A stretch of DNA of 64,000 nucleotides from Bifidobacterium myosotis. Its GTDB lineage: Bacteria; Actinomycetota; Actinomycetes; Actinomycetales; Bifidobacteriaceae. Location of the stretch: contig NZ_MWWW01000009.1 of NCBI RefSeq assembly GCF_002259745.1, positions 1 to 64,000 on the forward strand, given 5' to 3'. The notes beneath the pieces were generated by a model. The model did not search any database. It was not told the origin of the DNA and worked only from the letters and a program-made list of their open reading frames with translations. A program made the translations under genes and the position numbers. Shown piece by piece: positions 54,701 through 62,651 of the stretch. Within the stretch, counting starts at the first letter, position 1. Each line of letters starts with the position of its first letter.

Positions 54701-55563
54701 TAGGTGGCGTTGCCGGCCACGGAGAACAGGCTTGCGCCGGTGAGATCATGCGCGTACTGCGGTGCGAGCGTGGCCGCACGGGTCAGCACGATGCCGGAGA
54801 TTTCGCTGGTGATGACCACGCCCAGCGAGCCCAGCGCCACCGGTCCCATGGCCTTGAGGCCGAAGCCGGTCAGGCCGAAACTGGGCCGGTACTTGAACCC
54901 GATGCGGGCCAGCGGCAGGAACAGAATGAGCGCCTGAAACGCCACGCCCAGCGTCCAGGTGCCGGCCGTCAACGCGATTTTGTCGGCGGTCCAGAAATCG
55001 AGCGGCTGCTCGTTGGCTTTGCCGAACAACATGATGAACGCGGCGAAACCCGCACAGCTGATCACATTCGCTCCGGTGGAGCTCCATGCATAGGTGACGA
55101 AATGATCGCGTGCGGCCAGAATCTGCCCCAGCACCGTGTACAGGCCGTAGAAGAACACCTGCGGCATGCACCAGAGCGTAAACGCGGTGGTCAGCGCAAT
55201 CATCTGATGATCGCCGCCGCCCACGTACAGCAGCGTGAGCAACGGTGCCGCGGCGGCCATGATCAGGGTCATGACCAGCAGCAGTCCGATGGCCAGTGTG
55301 ATGAGTCGGTTCAGTCGCTCCTGAGCGTCCTTCTCCTTCATCGTGCGCACGATCTGCGGCACCAGCACGGCATTGAAGATGCCGCCCGACACCAAGGTGA
55401 ACACGGATTGCGGAATCATCGATCCCGCCTGATAGGCGTTCGCGGCCAGACCGGTGGTACCAATCGCCGCAGCCAGGAGAATCGTGCGCAGCTGACCGGT
55501 CACGCGGGATGCCGCGGTGCCGGTGGCCATGATCAAGGAGTTACGGCCAACGGTGGAACTCAT
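51733..55563 (-). CDS. murJ: Lipid II flippase MurJ fused to a pseudokinase and an extracellular beta domain
   Basis: A 1276-residue membrane protein. Residues 1-530 are the MurJ/MviN flippase with about 14 membrane segments (starting MSSTVGRNSLIMATGTAASR; conserved VPQIVRTMKEKD). About 585-815 is a kinase-like domain (ILNRYTLVSSLREEPGIAAW...) without recognisable HRD or DFG motifs, thus a pseudokinase. A long Pro/Ser-rich stretch follows, one membrane helix near 1052-1074 (VVAIVVAVLVVAAATVWAVI), a Ser-rich linker and an outside beta-sandwich-like domain (about 1170-1276). The architecture matches M. tuberculosis Rv3910, where PknB phosphorylates the pseudokinase and an FHA protein binds it. 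It overlaps the upstream gene by 4 bp. Confidence 0.93.
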   Translation of the reverse strand: MSSTVGRNSLIMATGTAASRVTGQLRTILLAAAIGTTGLAANAYQAGSMIPQSVFTLVSGGIFNAVLVPQIVRTMKEKDAQERLNRLITLAIGLLLVMTLIMAAAAPLLTLLYVGGGDHQMIALTTAFTLWCMPQVFFYGLYTVLGQILAARDHFVTYAWSSTGANVISCAGFAAFIMLFGKANEQPLDFWTADKIALTAGTWTLGVAFQALILFLPLARIGFKYRPSFGLTGFGLKAMGPVALGSLGVVITSEISGIVLTRAATLAPQYAHDLTGASLFSVAGNATYQNAYTLFVLPYSLIAVSVSTAMFPKISRSVAARDLDEARRDLGGALNNVGLLLMFFAAAMIVFPEPIIRALLPSVSMDETMLIAYALTALSVGIPPCSAFLLIQRTFYAFEDGLHPFLSALLQYGLVSAFIIGGVMALPPEHWVTWIACSVTIGAFLALPPTLIMLRRRFDGHLGGRGIIITYAKAVAAAVVAGLVTWLLKGPVTDLFGVSIRHTGGHMGWFAALGICVVLTIVLAVVYVGMLWILRTPELTGAVQAVTARLGRGKRAASSSGTIPKASPADRISTSIPNISNNHTEPDEPMKPQLGDTILNRYTLVSSLREEPGIAAWKANDRVLAKDCQLFIVSNSQVLTTVDDIAGRIVATKPAHHVPVLKYRMQAGVLLAVMPLDRGLSVSEYLAGAGNVLSHDAMRSIIGETLQAIRPMLAGSPVNEAITTDTVRLTASGVEIADAPFTPLLADTLGLGVAQQQSRQPEGPEQVAIRQLAALLYALLTHSPSQAEPHFDLSQLPMDTPGEFRVILKRGLNLIEADDPTLPMASLAELEALLGDWKPLSDMGSNSSTDIALPNVDGECSIATAPLQPVAESDVNPIPAGLVSSQQLPTLSINTSAPNIAMPAVPLPDATGKNGAANGTQKDERRLFDFNNLSNAWQDENLSGEDTGDWYSTFNPAPTSAAVGNSRLTVPIPTGNLAEPAPGETTSRIPIFDAAGREVAPGEESLRALEEEQARIAEIAAIPPSFEPKNPPKKTVDAELPNEHLFGNFTTKVVAIVVAVLVVAAATVWAVIAFRDSSSNPADVSTGKSAAAGQWPEFDESQVPFGSGTGSSASGDNESDSSSQSSSSDSSQTTNGSSSSDSQSKKSEKATTADKDSKAVPTPKHVNNTPYTISSANFLTNPGGQSGYAYYLHLDQPHDVYRMTVTIRTSGGKGYIRANTTGDPTQGEQVAEFTFAEGGTTEIKFTKTVNAQDLILWVPTDSMPQNQLYIQKVEVF

Positions 55564-57944
55564 TCGTCGGGGTCCTTCTTACGGTTGAACTGACGCCACA
55601 GGCCCATGATGCCCAACAGCACTGCGAAGCCGATGATGACGAAACCGCTCATATCGCTGATGCGCATCACGCTGGTGATGGCGGTGTCCTGCACGTTGCC
55701 GAAGGCGCGACCGTCACGATCGGCGAGTGAGACATGGGCGGTGGTCGATCCGGAGGTGGAGACGCGGATGGTGAAGGAGACCTGCGCCTCGCCATTCGCC
55801 GGGACGTCGACGGTGGTGGACCGCGAGGTCACGATCTGCATGGAATCGGTGATGGAATTCACCGTGACGCTGACGGCATACGGAAGCTTGTTGCTGATGG
55901 TCACCGGCATCTTCGCGGACTCGCTGAATACCGACACCGATTCGGATGGGGTGATGGACACCTTGCCCAGCAGCGTGTCCGCCATGGCGCGCGTGGCGTT
56001 GACCATGCGTTGGGCGGTGTCGTTTCGGCTGGTGCCGGATAACGCGTGCAGCGCGAAGTCATCGTGGGCCGCAAGCAGGGAGACCACCCACTCGGTCGGG
56101 TCGCCGTTACGCGAGGCCGTATCCTTGGCATCCTGCCGGGCGAGGGCCTGCGGGTCGAGCGCGGGGGAATCGGAGTCCACGCCCTGCTTCAGCACTGCTT
56201 CGCCCAAACGCAGGATGTCCTTGCGACTGCCGTTCAACTGATCCAGCACGGTTCGCGTACCGGATTGCGCGGATGCATCGGTGGCGGCATCGCTGAGGTT
56301 GACCGTGTCGCTGACGCTGTATGGTTCGGTCTTCGCCATGGTCTCAAGATCGGTGAGACGCAGCCAGGAGGCCTGTTCCAGAGCGCCCATCACCTGATCG
56401 ACCCATCCGGACGAGCTGGCTCGGGAGAAGGTCATGAGCAGATTGCGTGCGGTATACGGCTGTTCCATCTGATAGAACGCGCTTTGCGCCAGAAGCCGGG
56501 CCAGTCGGCCGGCGTCGCTGGTCTCGCCCGCGGCGTCCTTGCTGGTGGCCTGTCCCTGGGCCAATGCGCTGAGTTCCGCCTGTTCCTTGAGTACGGTCAC
56601 GTCACCGGCGGAGGTGTTGACCACATAGGTGCCGGTGTGCACGGTATCGGTGGTTTCCGCGTCGAACGAATCGTCCGCGATCACCGTGGAATACCCCTGC
56701 TCGCGGGCCTTGGTCAGGGCCTTGAGCGACCAGCCGGCGTTGCCCTGCCAAGCGTAAGTGGTGACGGACTTGCCGTTGACCAGCGCCTTGGCCTGGTCGG
56801 CATTCCATTGCGCCTCGTCCACGCCGGCCTTCCGATACGCCCGTTCGTTGCCTATGGCGGTGTAGGCGGTGATGTCGAAATCGGCCGGTTGCATGATGCC
56901 GGCCATGATCGGCTCGATGTTCGCGGCGCGCAAATACAGCGGATCGGCCACCACCTGCAGGTTGCGGTGTCGCTCGGCGACCTCCATCAGCGTGTGTGCG
57001 GAATCCTCTTCCTGCTCGGACAGCGTCACGGGTTGCGGGTCGGTCTTGGTGGATTCGGTCTTGCCGGAGCCGGTGCTGTTTCCGCTGCTTCCTGCATTGC
57101 CGTTGCCGGCTGCTGCGTCGTTGCCGCCACCGCTCGAGCCCGAGTTCGTGCCGGCATCCGAAGATTCGCTGCCGTTGCCGCTACTGTTGCCGCCGATCGT
57201 ACCGGGTTTGCCGCTGCTGGTGGCGTTGCCATTGGTGCCATTGGTGGTGCCGGTGCCGTTCTTGTCGGTGATAAGGGCATCCACCACATCGGTATCGGCC
57301 TGCCATCCGTCCGCGGTCAACGGCATGGCCACGGTAAGGTTCATGGCCGGCGTCTGCGCGGTATCAAGCCCATCCGCCGATCGCGTCAGAAAACTCGTCA
57401 GGTTGGTGAGTATTTGCCCATCGGCGATATAGGAGATCAACAACGGTTTGGGCCCCCATGTGCTGATGGCCGCAAGCCCCTGATGGTTGGACGGCACATC
57501 AAGCGTGACGGAGACGGTCGAGCCGGGAGCAATGACCGGCACCTGCACCGAACCCAGCCCGTTCGGCGTGGGAATCGGCGCGTCCCCCTCGGCCCAGGCT
57601 TGGATATCCGTGCGCGACACGAACGTGAACAGGGCGTTGACGCTGACATCAAGTCGTCCGGCCGGCGTGGGCTTGTCGTTGTTGTTGGCGACCATCACCG
57701 TCACATGGAATCCCGACGAATCGGTGACCACCGCCGTGCTTCGCTCGATGGTGAGGGACTGTTTGGGCCGGTTGCCGATGTCGCCGGCGTCACCGGACCC
57801 GTCGATCTGACTCGAGCCGGCCGGATCGTCCGTGTCATCCGCATGGACGGGGAGCGGGGACGCCACCAGCGCCACGAACGCGAGCAGCACGATCAGCGTG
57901 CGCGCGAGGAGCCCGTGATGTCGTAATACTGCGGGTAGATTCAC
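55560..57944 (-). CDS. DUF6049 family secreted/membrane-anchored protein
   Basis: A 794-residue protein. I start at GTG 57944, which overlaps the NUDIX stop by 4 bp (GTGA) and leads straight into a signal peptide (HHGLLARTLIVLLAFVALVA, then SPLPVHADD); the longer frame lies inside the NUDIX gene. The body is extracellular, with an Asn/Gly/Ser-rich linker near 240-305. One membrane helix near the end (GFVIIGFAVLLGIMGLW) is followed by RKKDPDE. This is the Rv3909-type protein that sits next to murJ in Actinobacteria, and it is probably part of the cell-wall machinery (inference from conserved linkage). Confidence 0.87.
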   Translation of the reverse strand: MNLPAVLRHHGLLARTLIVLLAFVALVASPLPVHADDTDDPAGSSQIDGSGDAGDIGNRPKQSLTIERSTAVVTDSSGFHVTVMVANNNDKPTPAGRLDVSVNALFTFVSRTDIQAWAEGDAPIPTPNGLGSVQVPVIAPGSTVSVTLDVPSNHQGLAAISTWGPKPLLISYIADGQILTNLTSFLTRSADGLDTAQTPAMNLTVAMPLTADGWQADTDVVDALITDKNGTGTTNGTNGNATSSGKPGTIGGNSSGNGSESSDAGTNSGSSGGGNDAAAGNGNAGSSGNSTGSGKTESTKTDPQPVTLSEQEEDSAHTLMEVAERHRNLQVVADPLYLRAANIEPIMAGIMQPADFDITAYTAIGNERAYRKAGVDEAQWNADQAKALVNGKSVTTYAWQGNAGWSLKALTKAREQGYSTVIADDSFDAETTDTVHTGTYVVNTSAGDVTVLKEQAELSALAQGQATSKDAAGETSDAGRLARLLAQSAFYQMEQPYTARNLLMTFSRASSSGWVDQVMGALEQASWLRLTDLETMAKTEPYSVSDTVNLSDAATDASAQSGTRTVLDQLNGSRKDILRLGEAVLKQGVDSDSPALDPQALARQDAKDTASRNGDPTEWVVSLLAAHDDFALHALSGTSRNDTAQRMVNATRAMADTLLGKVSITPSESVSVFSESAKMPVTISNKLPYAVSVTVNSITDSMQIVTSRSTTVDVPANGEAQVSFTIRVSTSGSTTAHVSLADRDGRAFGNVQDTAITSVMRISDMSGFVIIGFAVLLGIMGLWRQFNRKKDPDE

Positions 57945-59275
57945 TCGTTTGCCTGCCTGTTCTTCTTCCTGGCATACAGCCATGCGATTTTACGCTCGTT
58001 CGGGTAGCTCAGCACATCGTCCAAATCGTCGAATCGCACCCAAATGGCGTCCTCGGCCTCATGATCCGGATCGCCTTCGACCGTCAGCTCGCCGCCGGTC
58101 TGCCGCAGCGCAAAGTGATGCACTAGCTTGTGCACGCGTTGCGTGGTGCCGGTGAACCAGTAGTCGATGGTGGCGATGGAATCGATGACCTCGCCCAGGA
58201 TGCCGGTCTCCTCGTGCACTTCACGCACGGCGGTCTGCTGCGGGGTCTCGCCCTTCTCGATGTGCCCCTTGGGCAGGCACCATTCAAGATGGCCGGAACG
58301 GGAATGCCGCGCGATGATCGCCACGCGGTTGTGCTTGTCGAAGATGAGACCGCCGGCGGAATACTCGCGTACGACCGGCAGTTCCTGCGCGTCCAGCGAG
58401 GCGAAGGTGGTCGGGCCGTCCGAGGCTCGACGCTGCGGCATCATGGCTGGTGTCGGGCCGCTGGGCGTCTGCACGGGTGCAGGGGGTTGCGCGGAGGACG
58501 GCATGTCGGAATCCGCCGTCGGCAGGGCGCGCCGCGCGCCATCCTTGGTAACGCCGGTGCCGGGGCCGTACGTGATTCCGGCATGACGGAGTCGGCCGAA
58601 CACCGTGGCCGGTGTCGGGCCGCTGATGGCGATTTGCCCAGCCGCGACCGTGGCTGCCGATGCCGTGGCCGCCGCTGCCGAGGTCACGGTCAGGGTCGGC
58701 GACGCCGATGGTTCGGCAAGGTCGGCAAGTTCGTTCAAGTCGTCAAGGCCATCCAGATCAGCCGAACCGCCTGTCTCGGCGGCGGGATTCCCCGGAACGG
58801 CCGTGTCCGCGTCTTCGATCGGGACGCCGGTGGCGAGTGCCGCGGCAATGGCGCCGGTCTCGCCGGCGATGCCTTCGGCCTGCCCCTCGATGGTTCCGTT
58901 GGCGGTGGCGATGGTCACCGTGGCCCGCACGCCGAATACGGTGGCGGGCGTAGGATGAATCGTCGGGCGCATCATCGGTTGACCTGTCGGGCCACCGGTT
59001 TGGGATGCGGGCCGAATAATGGACGAACGCGACGGATGGGATGCGGAATCGGCTGCCTGGGCAACGTCGTCATCGTCGGCGGACTCTGTTGCGGCGCTGG
59101 TCGGCCGTGCGCCGACGGACGGGTCGCGCGGCCGACTATTCGGCGAGGAATCGGCGGAATGCCGCGGAGTTTCGGAGGTATACAGCAGCTGGTCTTGGGT
59201 ACGGTTATCCGCCGAATCAGGTGTTTGCCGCAGCATGCGGGCAAAGTCGGCGGGCGTAATCATATTCTCCACCAT
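57941..59275 (-). CDS. NUDIX hydrolase with long low-complexity N-terminus
   Basis: A 444-residue protein. The NUDIX box is GHIEKGETPQQTAVREVHEETGI, in a domain covering about 300-440, preceded by GLIFDKHNRVAIIARHSRSG. Residues 20-290 are of low complexity (Ala, Thr, Pro, Ser), with a repeated TPATVFG segment (twice) and acidic patches. I use the ATG at 59275; another at 59263 is possible. It corresponds in position to mutT4 (Rv3908) of mycobacteria and is the first gene of nudix-DUF6049-murJ. It is divergent from the CCA-adding enzyme. Confidence 0.87.
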   Translation of the reverse strand: MVENMITPADFARMLRQTPDSADNRTQDQLLYTSETPRHSADSSPNSRPRDPSVGARPTSAATESADDDDVAQAADSASHPSRSSIIRPASQTGGPTGQPMMRPTIHPTPATVFGVRATVTIATANGTIEGQAEGIAGETGAIAAALATGVPIEDADTAVPGNPAAETGGSADLDGLDDLNELADLAEPSASPTLTVTSAAAATASAATVAAGQIAISGPTPATVFGRLRHAGITYGPGTGVTKDGARRALPTADSDMPSSAQPPAPVQTPSGPTPAMMPQRRASDGPTTFASLDAQELPVVREYSAGGLIFDKHNRVAIIARHSRSGHLEWCLPKGHIEKGETPQQTAVREVHEETGILGEVIDSIATIDYWFTGTTQRVHKLVHHFALRQTGGELTVEGDPDHEAEDAIWVRFDDLDDVLSYPNERKIAWLYARKKNRQANE

Positions 59276-59349
59276 ACTCAATCCCGTGTGCAGGTGGGGT
59301 AACGGTATGCTGGTAGGGCAGAAAAACGTCGCGAACGGGGGAGTGCCCA

Positions 59350-60771
59350 TTGGATTTCGAAGTATGGCCCGAAGCCATCGAACTTGGCAGGATGTTCGCC
59401 GAACAGGGCTACGAGCTGGCTTTGGTCGGCGGACCGGTGCGGGATCTGCTGTTGCATCGGCACAGTCACGATCTGGACTTCTGCTCATCCGCGCGGCCTG
59501 AACAGTTCGAACCGATCCTGCGACGCTGGGGGCATGACGGTTTCTGGGACATGGGCCGCAAGTTCGGCACGCTCGGCGCAATGCGCCGTCGCCCGGACGG
59601 TACCGAAGTGAAGGTGGAGGTGACCACCTACCGGTCCGACACCTACGATCCCGACTCGCGCAAACCTGAGGTCAATTACGGCGACACCTTGGAGGGCGAT
59701 CTGTCCCGTCGCGACTTCACCGTCAATGCGATGGCGTTGCGTGTGCCGGACCTCGAGTTCGTCGATCCGTTCGGCGGCGCGAATGATCTGGCCAAAGGCG
59801 TGCTGCGTACGCCGGTCGATCCTCGCCAGTCCTTTGACGATGATCCGCTGCGCATGATGCGCGCGGTGCGATTCGTGGCCCAACTGGGCTTCACGATCGC
59901 GCCGGATGCCGCCGAGGCCATCACCTCCATGCGTGACCGCATCGACATCGTCTCCGCGGAACGCGTGCGCGATGAATTGACCAAGCTCCTGCTGTCCGAC
60001 CGTCCGCGCGCCGGCCTCGAGGCGCTGGTCGAATCAGGGCTTGCGGACATCGTCTTCCCGGAGATTCCGGCCCTGCAGCTGCAGATCGACGAACACCACC
60101 GGCATAAGGACGTCTTCGAGCACACGATGATTGTGCTGGAACGCGCGATCGCACTGGAAACCGGTCCGGACGGCCCGGTGCCGGCCCCGGACCTGACCCT
60201 GCGTCTTGCGGCCGTGATGCATGACATCGGCAAGCCGAAGACCCGCAAGTTCGAGCCGGGCGGCAAGGTGAGCTTCCACCATCACGATGCGGTGGGCGCC
60301 AAGATGACCCGCAAGCGGTTGAAGGCGCTGCGGTTCGATCATCATCTCATCGAAGACGTCTCCGAACTGGTGAACATGCATCTGCGGTTCCACGGGTATG
60401 TGGACGAGCCATGGACCGATTCGGCCGTGCGCCGGTATGTCAAGGATGCCGGGCACCTGTACGAACGGCTCAACCGGCTGACGAGGGCGGACGCCACCAC
60501 GCAGAACAAGCGCAAGGCGCAGATCTTCTCCGATGCCATGGATGAGATGGAGGAGCGCGTCCGCGAACTCAAGAAGAAAGAGGACTTCGACGCGATCCGT
60601 CCCGACGTGGACGGCAACGAGATCATGGAGCTTCTGGGGCTTGCGCCGGGGCCGATGGTCGGGCGCGCCTACAAGCACATGCTCGACTACCGTCTCGATA
60701 ACGGCCCGGTCGACCATGACGTGGCCGTGGCCGAACTCAAGCGCTGGTACGCCGAAGTCACGGAACAGTAG
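59350..60771 (+). CDS. CCA tRNA nucleotidyltransferase (poly(A) polymerase family)
   Basis: A 473-residue enzyme adding or repairing the tRNA 3' CCA end. The nucleotidyltransferase motif is VGGPVRDLLL with HDLDFC, followed by RRDFTVNAMALRVPDLEFVD and DPLRMMRAVRFVAQLGF. The C-terminal HD domain (MHDIGKPKTRKFEPGG, VSFHHHDAVGA) is typical of the bacterial class that carries a phosphohydrolase. The only possible start is TTG at 59350, preceded by GGGGGAG at 6 bp; an in-frame stop lies at 59314. It is the position equivalent of pcnA (Rv3907c). The tRNA genes here lack encoded CCA, consistent with need for this enzyme. Confidence 0.93.
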   Translation: MDFEVWPEAIELGRMFAEQGYELALVGGPVRDLLLHRHSHDLDFCSSARPEQFEPILRRWGHDGFWDMGRKFGTLGAMRRRPDGTEVKVEVTTYRSDTYDPDSRKPEVNYGDTLEGDLSRRDFTVNAMALRVPDLEFVDPFGGANDLAKGVLRTPVDPRQSFDDDPLRMMRAVRFVAQLGFTIAPDAAEAITSMRDRIDIVSAERVRDELTKLLLSDRPRAGLEALVESGLADIVFPEIPALQLQIDEHHRHKDVFEHTMIVLERAIALETGPDGPVPAPDLTLRLAAVMHDIGKPKTRKFEPGGKVSFHHHDAVGAKMTRKRLKALRFDHHLIEDVSELVNMHLRFHGYVDEPWTDSAVRRYVKDAGHLYERLNRLTRADATTQNKRKAQIFSDAMDEMEERVRELKKKEDFDAIRPDVDGNEIMELLGLAPGPMVGRAYKHMLDYRLDNGPVDHDVAVAELKRWYAEVTEQ

Positions 60772-60780
60772 CGTGGATAC

Positions 60781-60808
60781 AAGTAAGGGTCCTCACGGAC
60801 CCTTACTT
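60781..60808. terminator. Bidirectional terminator between convergent genes
   Basis: AAGTAAGGGTCC and GGACCCTTACTT pair around TCAC between the CCA-adding enzyme gene and the LytR_C gene. Confidence 0.85.
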
Positions 60809-60858
60809 CATACGTACTGCGCGCGCATCATATTGCGCGTGCATATTGTGCGTAACGG

Positions 60859-61542
60859 CTACTGCTGCTGGGTCTGCTGCGCGGTGTAGGCGGTGTGGTC
60901 GGTGTCTGCCGGCAGGTTGGTCATCTTGTCTGCGGCCTTGCAGCCTTCGACATTGGTGATTTCCTTGCCCTCCTGCGGGGAAGCGTCCTCATTCTGCAGA
61001 TCGGTGAACGTGGCGCCGAGTACCACATCGATAAGCTGGTCCTCGCGGGCCGTCATGATCATCGTGGCATCGGTGAAGTTGCCGGCCAACGTATAGGCCT
61101 CGTTGACGGCGTTCTTGCCGAAGTAGATCGTCGTGCGCTCCACGTTGGACACGTTCTCCATCACCGGCTTGCCCTTGACGATTTTCTTCACCTGATAATT
61201 GCCGATGAACTGTACACTGAATCCGCGCTTGGTCAGCGCGCCGCCCACGGCCTTGGCGAATCCCAGATGCGCGGTGCCGTTAAGCACTCGAATGCCCACC
61301 GAGCCATTGGCCACGTACTTGGCCTTGCCGTCCTTGCCAGCCACGGCGCAGGGGGCCACGTTGCCGTAATTCGGCTCAGTGGTGGGTGTCACGTACGCGC
61401 CCAGTCCGAACAGGTGGAAATTGAACATCAGCGCGACGACGAGGATGATTGCCAGCGCCGTTCCGGTGATGGAGAACACGACGGTCTGACGGCGGCGTAC
61501 ATACGCCTTGCGAGCCTCACGTTCGTATACCTGTTGCGTCAT
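60859..61542 (-). CDS. LytR C-terminal domain (LytR_C) membrane protein
   Basis: A 227-residue protein. The basic N-terminus (YEREARKAYVRRRQ) is followed by one membrane helix (FSITGTALAIILVVALMFNF). The outside part holds a LytR_C domain: GIRVLNGTAHLGFAKAVGGA, LTKRGFSVQFIGNY and TTIYFGKNAVNEAYTLAGNF. It lacks the catalytic LytR-CpsA-Psr domain, so it is not itself a glycopolymer ligase. The end is Thr/Gln-rich. It is in the same direction as ispE, 44 bp after it. Confidence 0.87.
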   Translation of the reverse strand: MTQQVYEREARKAYVRRRQTVVFSITGTALAIILVVALMFNFHLFGLGAYVTPTTEPNYGNVAPCAVAGKDGKAKYVANGSVGIRVLNGTAHLGFAKAVGGALTKRGFSVQFIGNYQVKKIVKGKPVMENVSNVERTTIYFGKNAVNEAYTLAGNFTDATMIMTAREDQLIDVVLGATFTDLQNEDASPQEGKEITNVEGCKAADKMTNLPADTDHTAYTAQQTQQQ

Positions 61543-61586
61543 CGTTCGACTTCCTTCTGGGGTTGTGGCTTGTTGCTACCTTAGCG

Positions 61587-62651
61587 TCACTGCCTGACGC
61601 CGATAATGGGCTTGGCAGGGGCTTTCGCGCGGATGATCCGATCCACCAGACCGTCGCCGCGCCAAGCGCCGATCACCTTCGCGGCGACGGCGTCATCGGC
61701 CACGAACGCCACCACGGACGGGCCCGAGCCGGAAACGAACGCATGGTGTGCGCCGGCCCGTGCGGCGGCGTCGATCGCCTGTCCGCTACGCGGATGCAGG
61801 TCGATTGCCGCTGACTGCAGATGATTGCGATTCGCGGAGGCGGCACCGGCCTTCGCGCTCAAGGTATCGAATTTGCGATACACGTCCGGCGTGCGCAGCT
61901 GCGTCTGATAGGCACCGATGAGTACCTCCCCGGCAAATCCTTGGGCGATCAGGCTGCGCCCGGCCGACGAGTCGAAGGCGATGTCCTCGATCTGCTCGCC
62001 GTATCCGGTGCCGTGCGCGAATCCTCCGGTCAGGCAGAACGGCATATCCGCGCCCAGCGTGGCGGCGATGCCGCGCAGCCGTTCGATGGGCCAGCCCAAT
62101 CCCCACAGACGGTTGACGGCCAGTATGGTGGCGGCGGCATCTGCCGATCCGCCGCCGAGGCCGGCGCCCACGGGGATGCGTTTGGTGATGGTCAGGGCCA
62201 CGTCCGGGTCGCGGCCGGCGGCCTGCGCCATGGCGAACAACGCCAACACCGCATGATTGCGGCGCATGTCGCTGTCCGAAGCTGCGAGATCGCCCAGATG
62301 GGCGCCCGCGAGGTCCAATGAGAACCCGGTGCCCGCCCGTTTTGCCGAGGCGGTCACCGTGTCGTATACGCCCACCGCGCAATAGATGGTGTCCAACTCG
62401 TGACGGCCTCCCCATTCGGCATGGGTGGGGCCGACCTCGAGGGTGAGGTTGGTCTTGGCGGGGCAATCCACGCTCACCGTGACGCCGCTCGTGATGTTGC
62501 CCGTGATGCTGCCGTCGTCGGATCCGTTCGCACGATCAGATTTGGGCCTGCGCGTCGGTTGGGATGCCGTCGATTCCCGCTCCGATGCCGGAGTGCTAGT
62601 GGCCGTCCGCCCATCCGCATTCCGTATCGGGTGGGTCATCACCGCGGTCAC
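61587..62651 (-). CDS. ispE: 4-diphosphocytidyl-2-C-methyl-D-erythritol kinase
   Basis: A 354-residue GHMP kinase of the MEP isoprenoid pathway. The ATP motif is IPVGAGLGGGSADAAATILA, with CPAKTNLTLEVGP at the domain start and AFVSGSGPSVVAFV near the end. The first 55 residues are Ser/Thr/Arg-rich and not part of the fold; an internal start is possible but has no better ribosome site. The ATG overlaps the ksgA stop by 4 bp, a linkage (rsmA-ispE) frequent in Actinobacteria. Confidence 0.94.
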   Translation of the reverse strand: MTAVMTHPIRNADGRTATSTPASERESTASQPTRRPKSDRANGSDDGSITGNITSGVTVSVDCPAKTNLTLEVGPTHAEWGGRHELDTIYCAVGVYDTVTASAKRAGTGFSLDLAGAHLGDLAASDSDMRRNHAVLALFAMAQAAGRDPDVALTITKRIPVGAGLGGGSADAAATILAVNRLWGLGWPIERLRGIAATLGADMPFCLTGGFAHGTGYGEQIEDIAFDSSAGRSLIAQGFAGEVLIGAYQTQLRTPDVYRKFDTLSAKAGAASANRNHLQSAAIDLHPRSGQAIDAAARAGAHHAFVSGSGPSVVAFVADDAVAAKVIGAWRGDGLVDRIIRAKAPAKPIIGVRQ

